A stretch of 64,000 bases of DNA from Stenotrophomonas nematodicola (lineage in GTDB: Bacteria; Pseudomonadota; Gammaproteobacteria; Xanthomonadales; Xanthomonadaceae), in contig NZ_WIAY01000003.1 in NCBI RefSeq assembly GCF_009467805.1, positions 248,001 to 312,000 of the forward strand, in the 5' to 3' direction. Under the pieces are notes generated by a model. The model worked only from the letters and a program-made list of their open reading frames with translations. It was not told the origin of the DNA and made no database searches. The position numbers and the translations under genes are program-made. Shown piece by piece: positions 45,973 to 55,275 of this stretch (position 1 is its first letter; every line of letters begins with the position of its first letter).

Positions 45973-46002
45973 GAAAGCCCGGCCAAGCGCCGGGCTTTTT
46001 TC
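45973..46002 (+). terminator. Rho-independent terminator of fabAB
   Basis: AAAGCCCGGC / GCCGGGCTTT with a five-base loop and a six-T tail, about 25 bases after the fabB stop. Confidence 0.92.
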
Positions 46003-46035
46003 TGCGCGGCCAGGTGGGGGCCATCCGCGCGCACC

Positions 46036-46064
46036 GGTCGAGCCGACTGGACGTCGGCTCTACC
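46036..46064 (-). repeat. SMAG-like repeat overlapping the HAD gene stop codon
   Basis: On the minus strand GTAG, then AGCCGAC, a short loop and GTCGGCTC. The TAG of GTAG (46060-46062) is the stop codon of the HAD phosphatase. Same geometry as the element at 21466-21487. Confidence 0.75.
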
Positions 46065-46743
46065 TGGTGGGCAGCAAAGGCAGCAGGAGCGTGCGGGCGT
46101 CGAGCAGCGAGTCGACGATGCGGTGACCCAGGGCGCGGAGCGCGTCGTCAGGGCGCACCAGGTCCGGGACCTGGATGGCCGTCATGCCGGCGCCTACCGC
46201 GGCGCGGATGCCGGCCGGCGAATCTTCCAGGGCCAGGCAGCGCGCGGGTGCCTTGCCCAGCTTCTGCGCGGCCAGCAGGTAGATGTCCGGCGCCGGTTTG
46301 GGATGGGCCACGTCGCTGCTGGTGACCACCACCTCGAAGAACGGCAGCAGCCCCGCCGCGTGCAGCTTGCGCGACGCACGCGGCTGCCGCGTGGAGGTGG
46401 CGACCGCGCGCGGAATGTCATGCGCCTGCAGCAACTGAAGGATGTCCACGATGCCCGGCCGCAGCGGCAGGCCCGCCTGGGTACGCGCCTCGTACAGAGC
46501 GTGGCAGCGCGCGAACAGCGCGGCGACCTGCCCGGCAGGGATGTGCTCCAGCAGCAGGCGCTCGCAGTCACGGTCACCCAGGCCGACCATCCCCAGCCAG
46601 AAGTCCTCCGCGAACGGAAGCTGCAGCTCCCGCGCCGCCGCCGACCAGCAGGCGATCGACACGCGTTCGCTGTCGATCATCAGGCCATCCATATCGAAGA
46701 TGACGGCGTCGGGCAGGAACGGCAGCGCGGCAATGGCGGTCAT
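46060..46743 (-). CDS. HAD-superfamily phosphatase (beta-phosphoglucomutase-like)
   Basis: A 227-residue HAD hydrolase with motif I FDMDGLMIDSE, VATSTRQ, and the C-terminal ALEDSPAGIRAA. Such proteins dephosphorylate sugar phosphates; the substrate here is unknown. It overlaps rsuA by ATGA and is the last gene of the rsmC-rsuA-HAD operon. Its TAG stop is part of the SMAG element. Confidence 0.85.
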   Translation of the reverse strand: MTAIAALPFLPDAVIFDMDGLMIDSERVSIACWSAAARELQLPFAEDFWLGMVGLGDRDCERLLLEHIPAGQVAALFARCHALYEARTQAGLPLRPGIVDILQLLQAHDIPRAVATSTRQPRASRKLHAAGLLPFFEVVVTSSDVAHPKPAPDIYLLAAQKLGKAPARCLALEDSPAGIRAAVGAGMTAIQVPDLVRPDDALRALGHRIVDSLLDARTLLLPLLPTR

Positions 46744-47444
46744 GGGACGTCGAACAGGGTGTCCAGGTCGGTGGCATCGAGCATGCGCCACTGGCCTTCG
46801 GCCAGGTCGCCCAGCGACAACCCGCCGATGCGGCTGCGGTGCAGCGCTTCTACATGGTTGCCGACGGCGGCGAACATGCGACGCACCTGATGGTAACGAC
46901 CTTCATGCAGCACCAGCTGCGCCTGGCGCGGTGACCGCACGTCCAGTTCAGCGGGCAGCAAGGGCTTGTCGTCCGATTCCAGCAGCAGCGTGCCGCTGGC
47001 GAACCGGCTCACTTCATCGCCCCGCAGGTCCTCGGCAAGGGTCACCTCGTAGGCCTTGTCCAGGCGCGACTTCGGCGAGACGATCCGGTGCAGCAGCGCG
47101 CCATCGTCGGTCATCAGCAGCATCCCGCTGGTATCGCGGTCCAGCCGGCCCACCGAGGACAGCACCGGCGACCGCTCGCGGAAGCGCGGCGGCAGCAGGT
47201 CGTAGATCAACCGGCCGGTGTCCTTGGTGGAGCAGGTGTAACCGCGCGGCTTATGCAGCAGTACGGTCAGCCCCTGCGGCGGGTCCAGCGGCTCGCCTTC
47301 AACACGGATCGCCTCATGCGCAACCACGTCGTCGGCGTACAGCACCTCGCCGTCAGCGTCGGTGATCAGGCCGGCACGGAACATCCCCTGCACCTGCTTG
47401 CGGCTGCCATAGCCGAGGTTCGCCAACAGCTTGACCAGCTTCAT
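46740..47444 (-). CDS. rsuA: 16S rRNA pseudouridine(516) synthase RsuA
   Basis: A 234-residue enzyme with an N-terminal S4-like RNA-binding domain and the catalytic aspartate D102 in VGRLDRDTSGM, the same position as in E. coli RsuA. C-terminal EGRYHQVRRMFAAVGNHV is typical. It modifies U516 in 16S rRNA. It overlaps its upstream gene by ATGA (47441-47444), so two rRNA-modifying enzymes are co-translated. Confidence 0.92.
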   Translation of the reverse strand: MKLVKLLANLGYGSRKQVQGMFRAGLITDADGEVLYADDVVAHEAIRVEGEPLDPPQGLTVLLHKPRGYTCSTKDTGRLIYDLLPPRFRERSPVLSSVGRLDRDTSGMLLMTDDGALLHRIVSPKSRLDKAYEVTLAEDLRGDEVSRFASGTLLLESDDKPLLPAELDVRSPRQAQLVLHEGRYHQVRRMFAAVGNHVEALHRSRIGGLSLGDLAEGQWRMLDATDLDTLFDVP

Positions 47445-48562
47445 GCGCGGCCTCCGCGGCCCCACGTCGGCTCGGTGCTGCGCGGGGTCCTGACGGGGGT
47501 GGGGCTCCTGCTGGCCTTGGTGGCCTCGATCAGCTTGAAACCGTCGCGCTCGGCCGCCACGCGCACCTGGCCGAAGCTCTCATTGAGGATCTGCTCGTAC
47601 GGCAGGTGGCGGTTGGCCACCAGCCACATGCGCCCGCCCGGGCGCAGCGCCTCCGCCGCCACGGCGATGAACCGCTGGCCGATGTCGGGGCGGTCGGCAC
47701 GGGACGGGGTGTGGAACGGCGGATTGGTGACGATGAAGTCGTACCGGCCTTCGATGCCGGCGGTGACATCGTGCCAGTGGTAGTTCAGCGCGGCCGGCTT
47801 GCCCAGCGCGGCCAGGTTGGCGCGCGCCAGTGCCAGCGCGCGGCCTTCGGCTTCGTACAGGTCCAGCGCGGTCACGCCCGGGCAGCGGGCCAGCACTTCG
47901 GCCGAGAGGTAACCGAAACCGCTGCCCAGATCGGCGCCGACGCCGGCCAGGTCGGCCGGCAGCTGCTCGACCAGCAGCGCCGAGGCCGGATCGATGCGAT
48001 CCCACGCGAAGATGCCCGGGCGGCTCTGGAAGCGCCCGCCGAGGATGGCGCGCGGTGCGTCAAGGCTGGCCCAGCGCTGTGCCAGCGCCACGTCGTGCTG
48101 GCCGTTCAGCGGTGCGGTCCAGTAGGCACGGCAATGGTTCTTGGTGAGTTTTCCGCCCAGACCGGCCAGCGACTGCAGATCGCTTTCGCCGGAGCGCGCG
48201 CCTTCGTTGTTGTGCTGGCAGGCCACGACGGTGCCGCCCGGCGCCGCCAGCGCCAGCGCGCGTGCGAACAGGGCGCGCGCCTCCTCGCGCTGGCGCGGCG
48301 GCAGCACCAGCACCAGCGCATAGCGGGTGGTGTCATCGATCAGCTGCTGCTCATCGCGCACCTGCCAGCCACTGGCCTCCAGCGCATCGGCGAAGGGGCG
48401 GAAGCTCTGCTCGCAGACCAGCTGCGCCGGCTGGGCGTATTCGCGCAGCGGCCAGCCGTCGCGGGCGCGCAGGAACAGCACCGGGCCGGCGGGCCAGGAC
48501 AGCGCGCCGTTGGCGAACGGCAGGAACAGGGTTTCCAGGGGGGCGTCGTGCTGGGCAGCCAT
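47441..48562 (-). CDS. rsmC: RsmC/RlmG-like rRNA (guanine-N2) methyltransferase
   Basis: A 373-residue SAM methyltransferase with two tandem Rossmann-like halves. The second has VGADLGSGFGYLSAE and the NPPFH catalytic motif (about residue 270) of N2-guanine methyltransferases. By length and motif it fits RsmC (m2G1207 of 16S rRNA) or RlmG (m2G1835 of 23S). Linkage to rsuA mildly favours RsmC. The C-terminus has an arginine-rich, low-complexity end. The start at 48562 is chosen because a TAGAAT -10-like box overlaps an earlier ATG at 48595. Confidence 0.78.
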   Translation of the reverse strand: MAAQHDAPLETLFLPFANGALSWPAGPVLFLRARDGWPLREYAQPAQLVCEQSFRPFADALEASGWQVRDEQQLIDDTTRYALVLVLPPRQREEARALFARALALAAPGGTVVACQHNNEGARSGESDLQSLAGLGGKLTKNHCRAYWTAPLNGQHDVALAQRWASLDAPRAILGGRFQSRPGIFAWDRIDPASALLVEQLPADLAGVGADLGSGFGYLSAEVLARCPGVTALDLYEAEGRALALARANLAALGKPAALNYHWHDVTAGIEGRYDFIVTNPPFHTPSRADRPDIGQRFIAVAAEALRPGGRMWLVANRHLPYEQILNESFGQVRVAAERDGFKLIEATKASRSPTPVRTPRSTEPTWGRGGRA

Positions 48563-48706
48563 GCAGGGGGGCACATCGTCAAAAGAGGGGGCCATTCTAC
48601 CGGTTCGTCCGTACGGCCCGGTTTTGCGTTTATTCAACGTCCCGTTGATGCCACGGCAACACCCGTGCCGTCAGGGTGGAGGCTCCCCTCGAGATGGAGA
48701 TGACTC

Positions 48707-48970
48707 ATGCGTGCACTGTTTGTCGGCGGCGTGGTGGACAACAGCGAAATGGACCTGGAGGGCAACCACCCGCCGGTGCACTACCCCGAGGACACCGGCG
48801 GCGGCCATTCGCGCTACCGGCTGCACCAGGTGGGCAAGACCGCCGATGGCACCGTGGCATATGCGGTGTACGGCGCGCCGGACATGGCCGATGACGAAGT
48901 GGGCAGGATCGCCGACGAACGCGCCTATGCGCGCCGTTTCGAGGCCGAAGCCGAGGTCTTCACGCACTGA
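48707..48970 (+). CDS. Small conserved hypothetical protein
   Basis: An 87-residue protein with an unusual N-terminus (MRALFVGGVVDNSEMDL), a PPVHYPED segment and an acidic, helical C-terminus. No signal peptide or membrane helix. A good ribosome site, GGAGATGACTC, precedes the ATG. It is probably a conserved xanthomonad protein; I cannot assign a function. Confidence 0.6.
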   Translation: MRALFVGGVVDNSEMDLEGNHPPVHYPEDTGGGHSRYRLHQVGKTADGTVAYAVYGAPDMADDEVGRIADERAYARRFEAEAEVFTH

Positions 48971-48980
48971 ACGACGCGGT

Positions 48981-49002
48981 GCCCGGCACTGCAGTGCCGG
49001 GC
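48981..49002. repeat. Perfect 22-bp palindrome between two convergent small genes
   Basis: GCCCGGCACTG followed directly by its exact reverse complement. It lies 10 bases after one stop codon and 7 before the other, and could end both transcripts. No T run. Confidence 0.65.
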
Positions 49003-49008
49003 GCAGGC

Positions 49009-49299
49009 TCACTCGCGCGGCGGCAGCTGGCGTACGGCGGCGATGCTGTCCAGCCATACGAGGTGCTGCTGCACCGGCGCATCCAGGTCATCCAGGCGCA
49101 ACTGGCCATTGCTGCCTTCGTTCTCTGCGGCGTCGCGGTACTGCTGCACGGTGGGCTGCACCGCCACCGTGCCGAGCAGGCGACGGCCATCGACGAGGGT
49201 CAGCTCCACCTGGGTCTGGCCACGCAGCTGCGGCAGCAGCGCCTCCAACGCGGCGATGTCGGCGGGGTCGGTATGCACGGCGGGGGCAAGGCGGGACAT
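49009..49299 (-). CDS. DUF3247-like small protein
   Basis: A 96-residue protein with helices at the start and a strand-rich centre (QTQVELTLVDGRRLLGTVAVQP) reminiscent of an Sm-like RNA-binding fold reported for a Xanthomonas homologue, from memory. No catalytic residues. It ends in QLPPRE. Function is unknown. Confidence 0.62.
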   Translation of the reverse strand: MSRLAPAVHTDPADIAALEALLPQLRGQTQVELTLVDGRRLLGTVAVQPTVQQYRDAAENEGSNGQLRLDDLDAPVQQHLVWLDSIAAVRQLPPRE

Positions 49300-49335
49300 G
49301 GCGTTCTCCGGACTACGGCAGCCCAGTGTGCCAAG

Positions 49336-49355
49336 CCGGGCGTATACGGCCCGGC
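49336..49355. repeat. GCCGGGC/GCCCGGC hairpin
   Basis: A 7-bp inverted repeat with a six-base GTATAC loop, just after the hybrid kinase stop codon (49363-49365) on the minus strand. Likely a 3'-end hairpin or REP element; no T run. Confidence 0.4.
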
Positions 49356-49362
49356 AACACGG

Positions 49363-51327
49363 CTAGCGCGCGGCCAGCACCGTCCGTACCGCTGAGACCA
49401 GCTGCGCCACCGAATAGGGCTTGGCCACGTGCTCCTGGAAGCCGGAGGCCAATGCCCGCTTGCGGTCGTCGGCACGGGCCAGCGCCGTGACCGCCACGGC
49501 GGGCAGCACCTGGGCGTCCACGCCGATGTCCTCGCGCAGGGTCCGCACCAGGCCGTAGCCATCCATGCCGGGCATGCCGATATCGGTCAGCAGCACGTCA
49601 ATTGCGGCGTGTCCACCCGCATCGAGCAGGGCCAGGGCCTCGCCGGCCGAGGCGGCCGCCGTGACCTGGGCCCCCTGCTCTTCGAGCAGTCGCCGCAGGT
49701 ACTCCAGCACTTCCGGCTGGTCCTCCACGGCCAGCAGGTGCAGGCCCTTGAGCGGGAAGGGCTCGATGATCTGCTCGTTGATCGGGCCACTGAACACCTC
49801 GCGCAGCGGGCGCCCGTCGGCCTGCGGCTGGTAACGCGGCAGACGCACGGTGAACGTTGCGCCGTGGCCCTGGCCATCGCTGCTGGCCGCCACCGCACCC
49901 CCATGCAGTTCCACCAGCTGCTGCACAATCGCCAGGCCCAGGCCCAGGCCGCCATGCCGGCGGGTGGTGGTGCCGTCGGCCTGACGGAAACGGCCGAACA
50001 GGTGGCGCAGGAACTCGGGGGCGATGCCGTCGCCGGAATCGGTCACGGTGATCGACCAGTGCCCGGCATCGGCAGCCAAGGTCACCGCGACGGTGCCCTC
50101 GGCGGGGGTGAACTTGATCGCGTTGGAGAGCAGGTTCCACAGTATCTGCTGCAGGCGCGTGGCATCGCCCAGCACCAGACACGGGTCGTCGGGCAGCACC
50201 AGGCTGGTGTTCAGCGCCTTGCCCTCGGCTACCAGCTCCTGGGCGCGCATCGCCTCGATCAGCTGCGCGCGCAGGTCCAGCACTTCCACTTCCAGCTGCA
50301 CCTTGCCCAGCAGCATGCTGCTCAGGTCCAGCATGTCCGAGATCAGGCGCTTCTGTGCCATTGCGCTGTTGGCGATCACGCCCAGCCCTTTGTACATCGG
50401 GCTGGTCTCATCGATGCGCTGGAGCAGCAGTTCGCTCCAGCCCAGGATGGTGGTCAGCGGTGTGCGCAGCTCATGCGACAGCGTGGCCAGGAATTCATCT
50501 TTGACCCGCGCCATGTTCTCTGCGGCGCTACGCGCGGCGCGTTCGGACTGCAGCAGCTCCTCGCGCGCCATTTCGATTTCACGCCGTTCGGTCACGTCCG
50601 GGCTGCTGCCGGCCAGGCCGATGAAACGACCCATGCGCGAGAAGCGCGGGCGCGCGTTCATTTCCAGCCAGCGCCACTGGCCATCGGCGCGCCGCCCGCG
50701 TACCAGTGCATGCATCGACCGCTGCGCCTTGAGTGCTTCCTGCAGTTCGTACTCGAACACGGAGGCATCGTCGGGGTGCACCAGGCCGCGCCAGACATCC
50801 TCGGGCACACGCTGTTCGTCGCCGCCGAAAAACTCGGTGAAGGCACTGTTGACGAAGCGGGCGTGGCCACGCTCGTCCAGCACCCATACCGGCATCGGCA
50901 GGCCATCGGCCAGCGCGCTGAAGCGCGCCTCGCTTTCGGCCAGTTCCACTTCGATCTGCTTGCGTGCGGTCACGTCGAAGAACAGCACCGCCACGTGGTG
51001 ATCGGCCGGATCGCCCACCCGCACCGCTTCCACCGAATACCAGCGTGACAGCGCGCGGGCCTCCAGCTCGAACTGCAGCGGTGTGCCGGTGCGTGCCACC
51101 TGCCCGTACAGCCGGTACCACTCCGGTTCATGCTGCGGCTGCAGCGCCTTCATGCGCTTGCCGACGGCATCAGTGATACCGGTATTGCGCTCGAAGGCGT
51201 CGTTGACCTCCAGGAAGCGGTAATCCACCGCATGATCGCCATCAAACAGCACTTGGATGATGCAGAACCCGGCATTCATCCGTTCCAGCACCCCGCGGTG
51301 CAGGACGGGGTCAGACGCCGGGATCAT
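49363..51327 (-). CDS. Soluble hybrid sensor histidine kinase (PAS-PAS-HisKA-HATPase-REC)
   Basis: A 654-residue protein without membrane segments. Two PAS domains (about 10-125 and 130-250), a HisKA with H285 in ATLSHELRTP, an HATPase (about 385-500; SNAIKFTPAEG, DSGDGIAP, GGLGLGL) and a receiver with D582 in LLTDIGMPG. It is a cytoplasmic hybrid kinase whose output partner (a histidine phosphotransferase or a free regulator) is not visible here. Start is uncertain: the ATG at 51327 is chosen; a TTG at 51378 is possible; neither has a good ribosome site. Confidence 0.85.
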   Translation of the reverse strand: MIPASDPVLHRGVLERMNAGFCIIQVLFDGDHAVDYRFLEVNDAFERNTGITDAVGKRMKALQPQHEPEWYRLYGQVARTGTPLQFELEARALSRWYSVEAVRVGDPADHHVAVLFFDVTARKQIEVELAESEARFSALADGLPMPVWVLDERGHARFVNSAFTEFFGGDEQRVPEDVWRGLVHPDDASVFEYELQEALKAQRSMHALVRGRRADGQWRWLEMNARPRFSRMGRFIGLAGSSPDVTERREIEMAREELLQSERAARSAAENMARVKDEFLATLSHELRTPLTTILGWSELLLQRIDETSPMYKGLGVIANSAMAQKRLISDMLDLSSMLLGKVQLEVEVLDLRAQLIEAMRAQELVAEGKALNTSLVLPDDPCLVLGDATRLQQILWNLLSNAIKFTPAEGTVAVTLAADAGHWSITVTDSGDGIAPEFLRHLFGRFRQADGTTTRRHGGLGLGLAIVQQLVELHGGAVAASSDGQGHGATFTVRLPRYQPQADGRPLREVFSGPINEQIIEPFPLKGLHLLAVEDQPEVLEYLRRLLEEQGAQVTAAASAGEALALLDAGGHAAIDVLLTDIGMPGMDGYGLVRTLREDIGVDAQVLPAVAVTALARADDRKRALASGFQEHVAKPYSVAQLVSAVRTVLAAR

Positions 51328-51577
51328 GACCGGGGGACGTTCCAGGGTGGTAGGGGGCAGGCTGGACAAAGGCGTCAAGTGGGCAACTGGCGTAACAGAG
51401 GGACACAGGATGTTCCAGAGCGCGTATTCGCAGCGTCAAGCGCCAAGGGTGGGATTGACGCCGATGAATTGGCGGCAACGCCGGTGGAGCGGGCGCGGTT
51501 GAAGGATTGTCCCTCACCCGGATCAGGATCACACTGCCTTTCGTATTCCCTGTCTCAATGACGCAGGAGGACATGCC

Positions 51578-52147
51578 ATGAAACGTTCGATGATCATCAG
51601 CACCGCGCTGGCGTGCGTGCTGGCGATGGGGGCGGCCCAGGCCGCGGGCCCAAGGACCGTGACGGACCCGCAGGCCCCGCGGGCGCTGAGCGGCGATGGC
51701 CCGGTGCGCGTGCAGTGGACCGATCCGGCGCAGTTCACCGAGATCCGCAAGAGCACCAATCGGTTTGATGCGGAGCGCGGGAACTGGGTGCAGCAGTTGG
51801 GCCAGTACGTGCAGACCGCCGCCGGAAAGCAGTTGCAGCCGGGTCAGACGCTGGATGTGACGCTGACCGACATCAAGCGCGCCGGCGACTATGAGCCGTG
51901 GCACGGCCCGCGCGCCAGCGACGTGCGGATCATGCGCGACATCTATCCGCCGCGCATCTCGCTGACATTCACCCTGAAGGATGCGCAGGGTACGGTGGTG
52001 TCCCAGGGCGAGCGCACGCTGGTGGATACCGGCTACCTGCACAACATCGGCCTGCAGAGCGATACCGACCCGCTGCGGTACGAGAAGAAGCTGCTGGACG
52101 ACTGGATCCAGCGTGACGTGCGCGCGCCGGCCACTGCCAGCCGCTGA
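51578..52147 (+). CDS. DUF3016-like exported protein
   Basis: A 189-residue protein with a signal peptide (cleavage near AAQAAG). The mature part shows VRVQWTDPAQFTEIR, typical of DUF3016, and a C-terminal YEKKLLDDWI. Probably periplasmic; function is unknown. A good ribosome site (AGGAGG) precedes the ATG. Confidence 0.75.
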   Translation: MKRSMIISTALACVLAMGAAQAAGPRTVTDPQAPRALSGDGPVRVQWTDPAQFTEIRKSTNRFDAERGNWVQQLGQYVQTAAGKQLQPGQTLDVTLTDIKRAGDYEPWHGPRASDVRIMRDIYPPRISLTFTLKDAQGTVVSQGERTLVDTGYLHNIGLQSDTDPLRYEKKLLDDWIQRDVRAPATASR

Positions 52148-52164
52148 ACGGGCGTGGCACACCG

Positions 52165-52202
52165 GAAAAAGGCGGCGCCCCTGCGGGTGCCGCCTTTTTT
52201 TT
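52165..52202 (+). terminator. Rho-independent terminator after the DUF3016 gene
   Basis: GGCGGCGCCC / GGGTGCCGCC with a four-base loop and an eight-T tail; the A run on the left arm also allows use from the minus strand by alr. Confidence 0.92.
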
Positions 52203-52221
52203 ACCGGGCCGGCGCTGCGGG

Positions 52222-53301
52222 TCAGGCGTGCAGAAAACGGCGCGGCACGCGCTTGACCCCACACGGCAGCTGATAGGCGCTCACCCCGCACAGCGGCGCC
52301 AGCACATCCAGCCGCGGCGACGCGCCCCACAGGGTCACGGTGCTGCCGATGCCGGCCTGCGGCAGATCGGTGAGGTCCACGGTCAGCATGTCCATCGACA
52401 CCCGCCCGATCACCCGGCCGGGCTGGCCATCGATCTGCACCGGGGTGCCATTGGGGGCGAACTGCGGGTACCCATCGGCGTAGCCCAGGGCGACCACGCC
52501 GACCCGCGTGCGCTCCTCGGCGACGAAACGGGCGCCATAGCCGACCGGCTCGCCCGCTTCGATCCAGCGCTCGGCGAAGATCTTCGATTCCATCGTCATC
52601 ACCGGGCGCAGGCGTTCGGTCGCCATCGATGCGACCGGCAACGGGTTGGCCCCATACAGCATCAGGCCCGGGCGCACCCAGTCGCTGCGCACATCCGGCC
52701 AGCCCAGCAGCGCGGGCGAATTGCACAGACTGGTCTCACCGGCGAGGCCGTCGATGGCGGCCGCGAAGACGGCGGCCTGCTCGCGGGTGCGCGGGCTGTC
52801 CAGTTCGTCGGCGCGGGCCATGTGACTCATCAGTACCATCGGCCCGACCTGCGGCAGCGCGCCGAGACGGGCGTGCGCGGCCCGGAAGTCGGCCGGCGAC
52901 AGGCCCAGCCGGTGCATGCCGCTGTCCAGCTTCAGCCAGATGCTCAGCGTGGCCGTGGTCTGGAACGCGGCGACGGCGTCGACCTGCCAGGGCGCCGCCA
53001 CGGCGAACCACAGGTCGTGCTGGACGATCAGCGGCAGTTCGTCGGCGTCGAAGAAGCCTTCCAGCAGCACGATCGGGGTGGTGATGCCGGCCTCGCGCAG
53101 TTCCAGCGCCTCTTCGATGCAGGCCACGCCGAACGCATCGGCGGCCTCGTCCTGCAGCGCGCGCGCGCAGGCCACGGCACCGTGGCCATAGGCATCGGCC
53201 TTGATCGCGGCCAGGGTCTTGCGGCCGCCACCGAGTTCACGGGCCAGACGGTAGTTGGAGCGCAATGCATCCAGGTCGATCAACGCGCGGGCGGGACGCA
53301 T
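52222..53301 (-). CDS. alr: Alanine racemase (DadX-type by context)
   Basis: A 359-residue PLP enzyme with K34 in [11 protein letters not shown] as the PLP lysine and the second base in [17 protein letters not shown] and SMDMLTVDL are conserved. It converts L- and D-alanine. It overlaps dadA by 22 bases, so its main role is catabolic, feeding D-alanine to DadA. A peptidoglycan-dedicated Alr may be elsewhere. Confidence 0.93.
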   Translation of the reverse strand: MRPARALIDLDALRSNYRLARELGGGRKTLAAIKADAYGHGAVACARALQDEAADAFGVACIEEALELREAGITTPIVLLEGFFDADELPLIVQHDLWFAVAAPWQVDAVAAFQTTATLSIWLKLDSGMHRLGLSPADFRAAHARLGALPQVGPMVLMSHMARADELDSPRTREQAAVFAAAIDGLAGETSLCNSPALLGWPDVRSDWVRPGLMLYGANPLPVASMATERLRPVMTMESKIFAERWIEAGEPVGYGARFVAEERTRVGVVALGYADGYPQFAPNGTPVQIDGQPGRVIGRVSMDMLTVDLTDLPQAGIGSTVTLWGASPRLDVLAPLCGVSAYQLPCGVKRVPRRFLHA

Positions 53302-54590
53302 GCTTCAGGCTCACTATGACGTACGGATGCGGCCGCGTGGCCGTAACGGAAGATATCCAGGCCTTCGGTGCTGATCTGCGGCTGGCGCGCGCTCATCAGG
53401 TCGGCGAGGTAACGGCCGGAGCCGCAGGCCATCGTCCACCCGAGGGTGCCGTGGCCGGTGTTGAGGAACAGGTTGCGGTACGGCGTGGCGCCGATCACCG
53501 GGGTGCCATCGGGCGTGGCCGGGCGCAGGCCGGTCCAGAACTCGGCGCGGCTCAGATCGCCGCCCTCCGGGTACAGGTCACGCACGACCTTCTCAAGGGT
53601 GGCGCGGCGGCGCGGCGACAGGGACAGATCGAAGCCGCCGACCTCGGCCATGCCGCCGACGCGGATGCGGTCGTCGAAGCGGGTCACGGCCACCTTGTAG
53701 CTTTCGTCCAGGATGGTGGAGGTAGGCGCCATTGCCGGGTTGGTGATCGGCAGCGTCAGCGAGTAGCCCTTCAGCGGGTACACGGGCAGGCGCAGGCCGA
53801 GCGGGTCGACCAGGGCCGGCGAATAGCTGCCCAGCGCGACCACATAGCGGTCGGCGGTTTCCAGCGCGCCGTTGATGTGCACTCCGGTGATACGGTCGCC
53901 CTGGGTCTGCAGGCCGGCGATGTCCTGGTCGAAGCGGAACTCGACACCGGCATCGACGCACATCTGCGCCAGGCGACGGGTGAACAGCTGGCAGTCGCCG
54001 GTCTGGTCACGGGGCAGGCGCAGCGCGCCGACCAGGGTGTCGGCAACGGCGGCCAGCGCCGGTTCGTGGGCGATGATGCCGGCCCGGTCCAGCACTTCGT
54101 AGGGCACGTCGTACCGGGCGAGAATTTCGATGTCCTGGGCCGAGGCATCCAGCTGCTGCTGGGTGCGGAACAGCTGGGTGGTGCCGAGGTCGCGGCCTTC
54201 GAACTGGATGCCGGTCTGGGTGCGCAGTTCATTGAGGCAGTCGCGGCTGTACTCGGACATGCGCACCATGCGCGCCTTGTTGATGGCGTAACGCGCGTGG
54301 GTGCAGTTGCGCAGCATCTGGGCGAGCCAGCGGTACTGGTGCCAGTCCAGGCCGGGCCGGATGGCCAGCGGGGCATGTTCGGAGAACAGCCATTTGACCG
54401 CCTTGAGCGGCACGCCGGGGGCGGCCCACGGTGAGGTGTAGCCGAATGACAGCTGGCCGGCATTGGCGAAACTGGTTTCCAGCGCCGGACCGGGCTGGCG
54501 GTCGACGACCGTGACTTCAAACCCGGCCTGCCGAAGGTACCAGGCACTGGTGGTGCCGATTACCCCACTGCCAAGGACTAGAACGCGCAT
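53280..54590 (-). CDS. dadA: D-amino acid dehydrogenase small subunit DadA
   Basis: A 436-residue FAD enzyme of the DAO family that deaminates D-alanine to pyruvate and feeds electrons to the respiratory chain at the inner membrane. FAD motif [13 protein letters not shown] is at residues 5-17; [14 protein letters not shown] and the C-terminal [14 protein letters not shown] are typical. GGAGAAG precedes the ATG. First gene of the dadA-alr operon. Confidence 0.95.
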   Translation of the reverse strand: MRVLVLGSGVIGTTSAWYLRQAGFEVTVVDRQPGPALETSFANAGQLSFGYTSPWAAPGVPLKAVKWLFSEHAPLAIRPGLDWHQYRWLAQMLRNCTHARYAINKARMVRMSEYSRDCLNELRTQTGIQFEGRDLGTTQLFRTQQQLDASAQDIEILARYDVPYEVLDRAGIIAHEPALAAVADTLVGALRLPRDQTGDCQLFTRRLAQMCVDAGVEFRFDQDIAGLQTQGDRITGVHINGALETADRYVVALGSYSPALVDPLGLRLPVYPLKGYSLTLPITNPAMAPTSTILDESYKVAVTRFDDRIRVGGMAEVGGFDLSLSPRRRATLEKVVRDLYPEGGDLSRAEFWTGLRPATPDGTPVIGATPYRNLFLNTGHGTLGWTMACGSGRYLADLMSARQPQISTEGLDIFRYGHAAASVRHSEPEACVPPAR

Positions 54591-54649
54591 GACACTTCTC
54601 CAACCCGATCATTCCCTGCACATAAGCGTGCCGGGACCACAATTGAGGA

Positions 54650-54655
54650 AGTATA
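54650..54655 (-). promoter_or_regulatory. -10 box of dadA
   Basis: TATACT on the minus strand would place the dadA start site about 50 bases before the ATG. No clear -35 box is seen at the standard distance, so activation (for example by Lrp) is plausible. Confidence 0.45.
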
Positions 54656-54698
54656 GTCAGCCGAAACCAATCAATTCGCCTGTTTTTGGGAGTTGAGG

Positions 54699-54713
54699 CA
54701 GGATATTGTCCTG
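54699..54713. promoter_or_regulatory. Lrp-type binding site between dadA and lrp
   Basis: CAGGATATTGTCCTG is a near-perfect palindrome and matches 12 of 15 positions of the Lrp consensus YAGHAWATTWTDCTR. It lies 25 bases upstream of lrp, in its promoter, and 109 bases upstream of dadA, so it could serve both. Confidence 0.62.
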
Positions 54714-54738
54714 CAAACATCCTCGAGAGGCTGACACG

Positions 54739-55218
54739 ATGGCCGTACGCGCGCGCGAGCTGGACAAGATCGACCGGAAGATCCTGCGCATTCTGCAGGC
54801 CGAGGGCCGGATTTCCTTCACCGAGCTGGGTGAGCGGGTGGGCCTGTCGACGACGCCCTGCACGGAGCGGGTACGTCGGCTGGAGCGCGACGGGGCCATC
54901 GCCGGGTACTACGCCAAGCTGGATCCGCACTACCTCAAGGCGAGCCTGCTGGTGTTCGTGGAAATCAGCCTGGCGTACAAATCCGGCGACATTTTCGAGG
55001 AGTTCCGACGGGCGGCGCTGAAGCTGCCGAACGTGCTTGAGTGCCATCTGGTGTCCGGCGATTTCGACTACCTGCTGAAGGCACGGATCAGCGAGATGGC
55101 CTCCTACCGCAAGCTGCTGGGCAGCACGCTGCTGACACTGCCGCACGTGCGCGAGTCGAAGAGCTACATCGTGATGGAAGAAGTGAAAGAGACGCTGACG
55201 CTGCCGATTCCCGACTGA
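54739..55218 (+). CDS. lrp: Lrp/AsnC-family leucine-responsive regulator
   Basis: A 159-residue regulator with an N-terminal HTH (DKIDRKILRILQAEGRISFTELG, central LSTTPCTERVRRLE) and a C-terminal RAM domain (VLECHLVSGDFDYLLKA). Length is typical of Lrp. Divergent from dadA-alr; Lrp-type activation of the dad operon is known in enteric bacteria. GAGAGG lies before the ATG. Confidence 0.93.
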   Translation: MAVRARELDKIDRKILRILQAEGRISFTELGERVGLSTTPCTERVRRLERDGAIAGYYAKLDPHYLKASLLVFVEISLAYKSGDIFEEFRRAALKLPNVLECHLVSGDFDYLLKARISEMASYRKLLGSTLLTLPHVRESKSYIVMEEVKETLTLPIPD

Positions 55219-55227
55219 CAGACGCAG

Positions 55228-55256
55228 AAGGCGGCGCGCAGGGTGCGCACCGCCTT
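55228..55256. terminator. Bidirectional hairpin between lrp and the Q-rich gene
   Basis: AAGGCGG (55228-55234) and CCGCCTT (55250-55256) pair, extended by an inner GCGCA/TGCGC. It lies 10 bases after lrp and 20 bases after the end of the convergent small gene. T run is weak. Confidence 0.6.
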
Positions 55257-55275
55257 GATCATTGCGTGTAACGCG

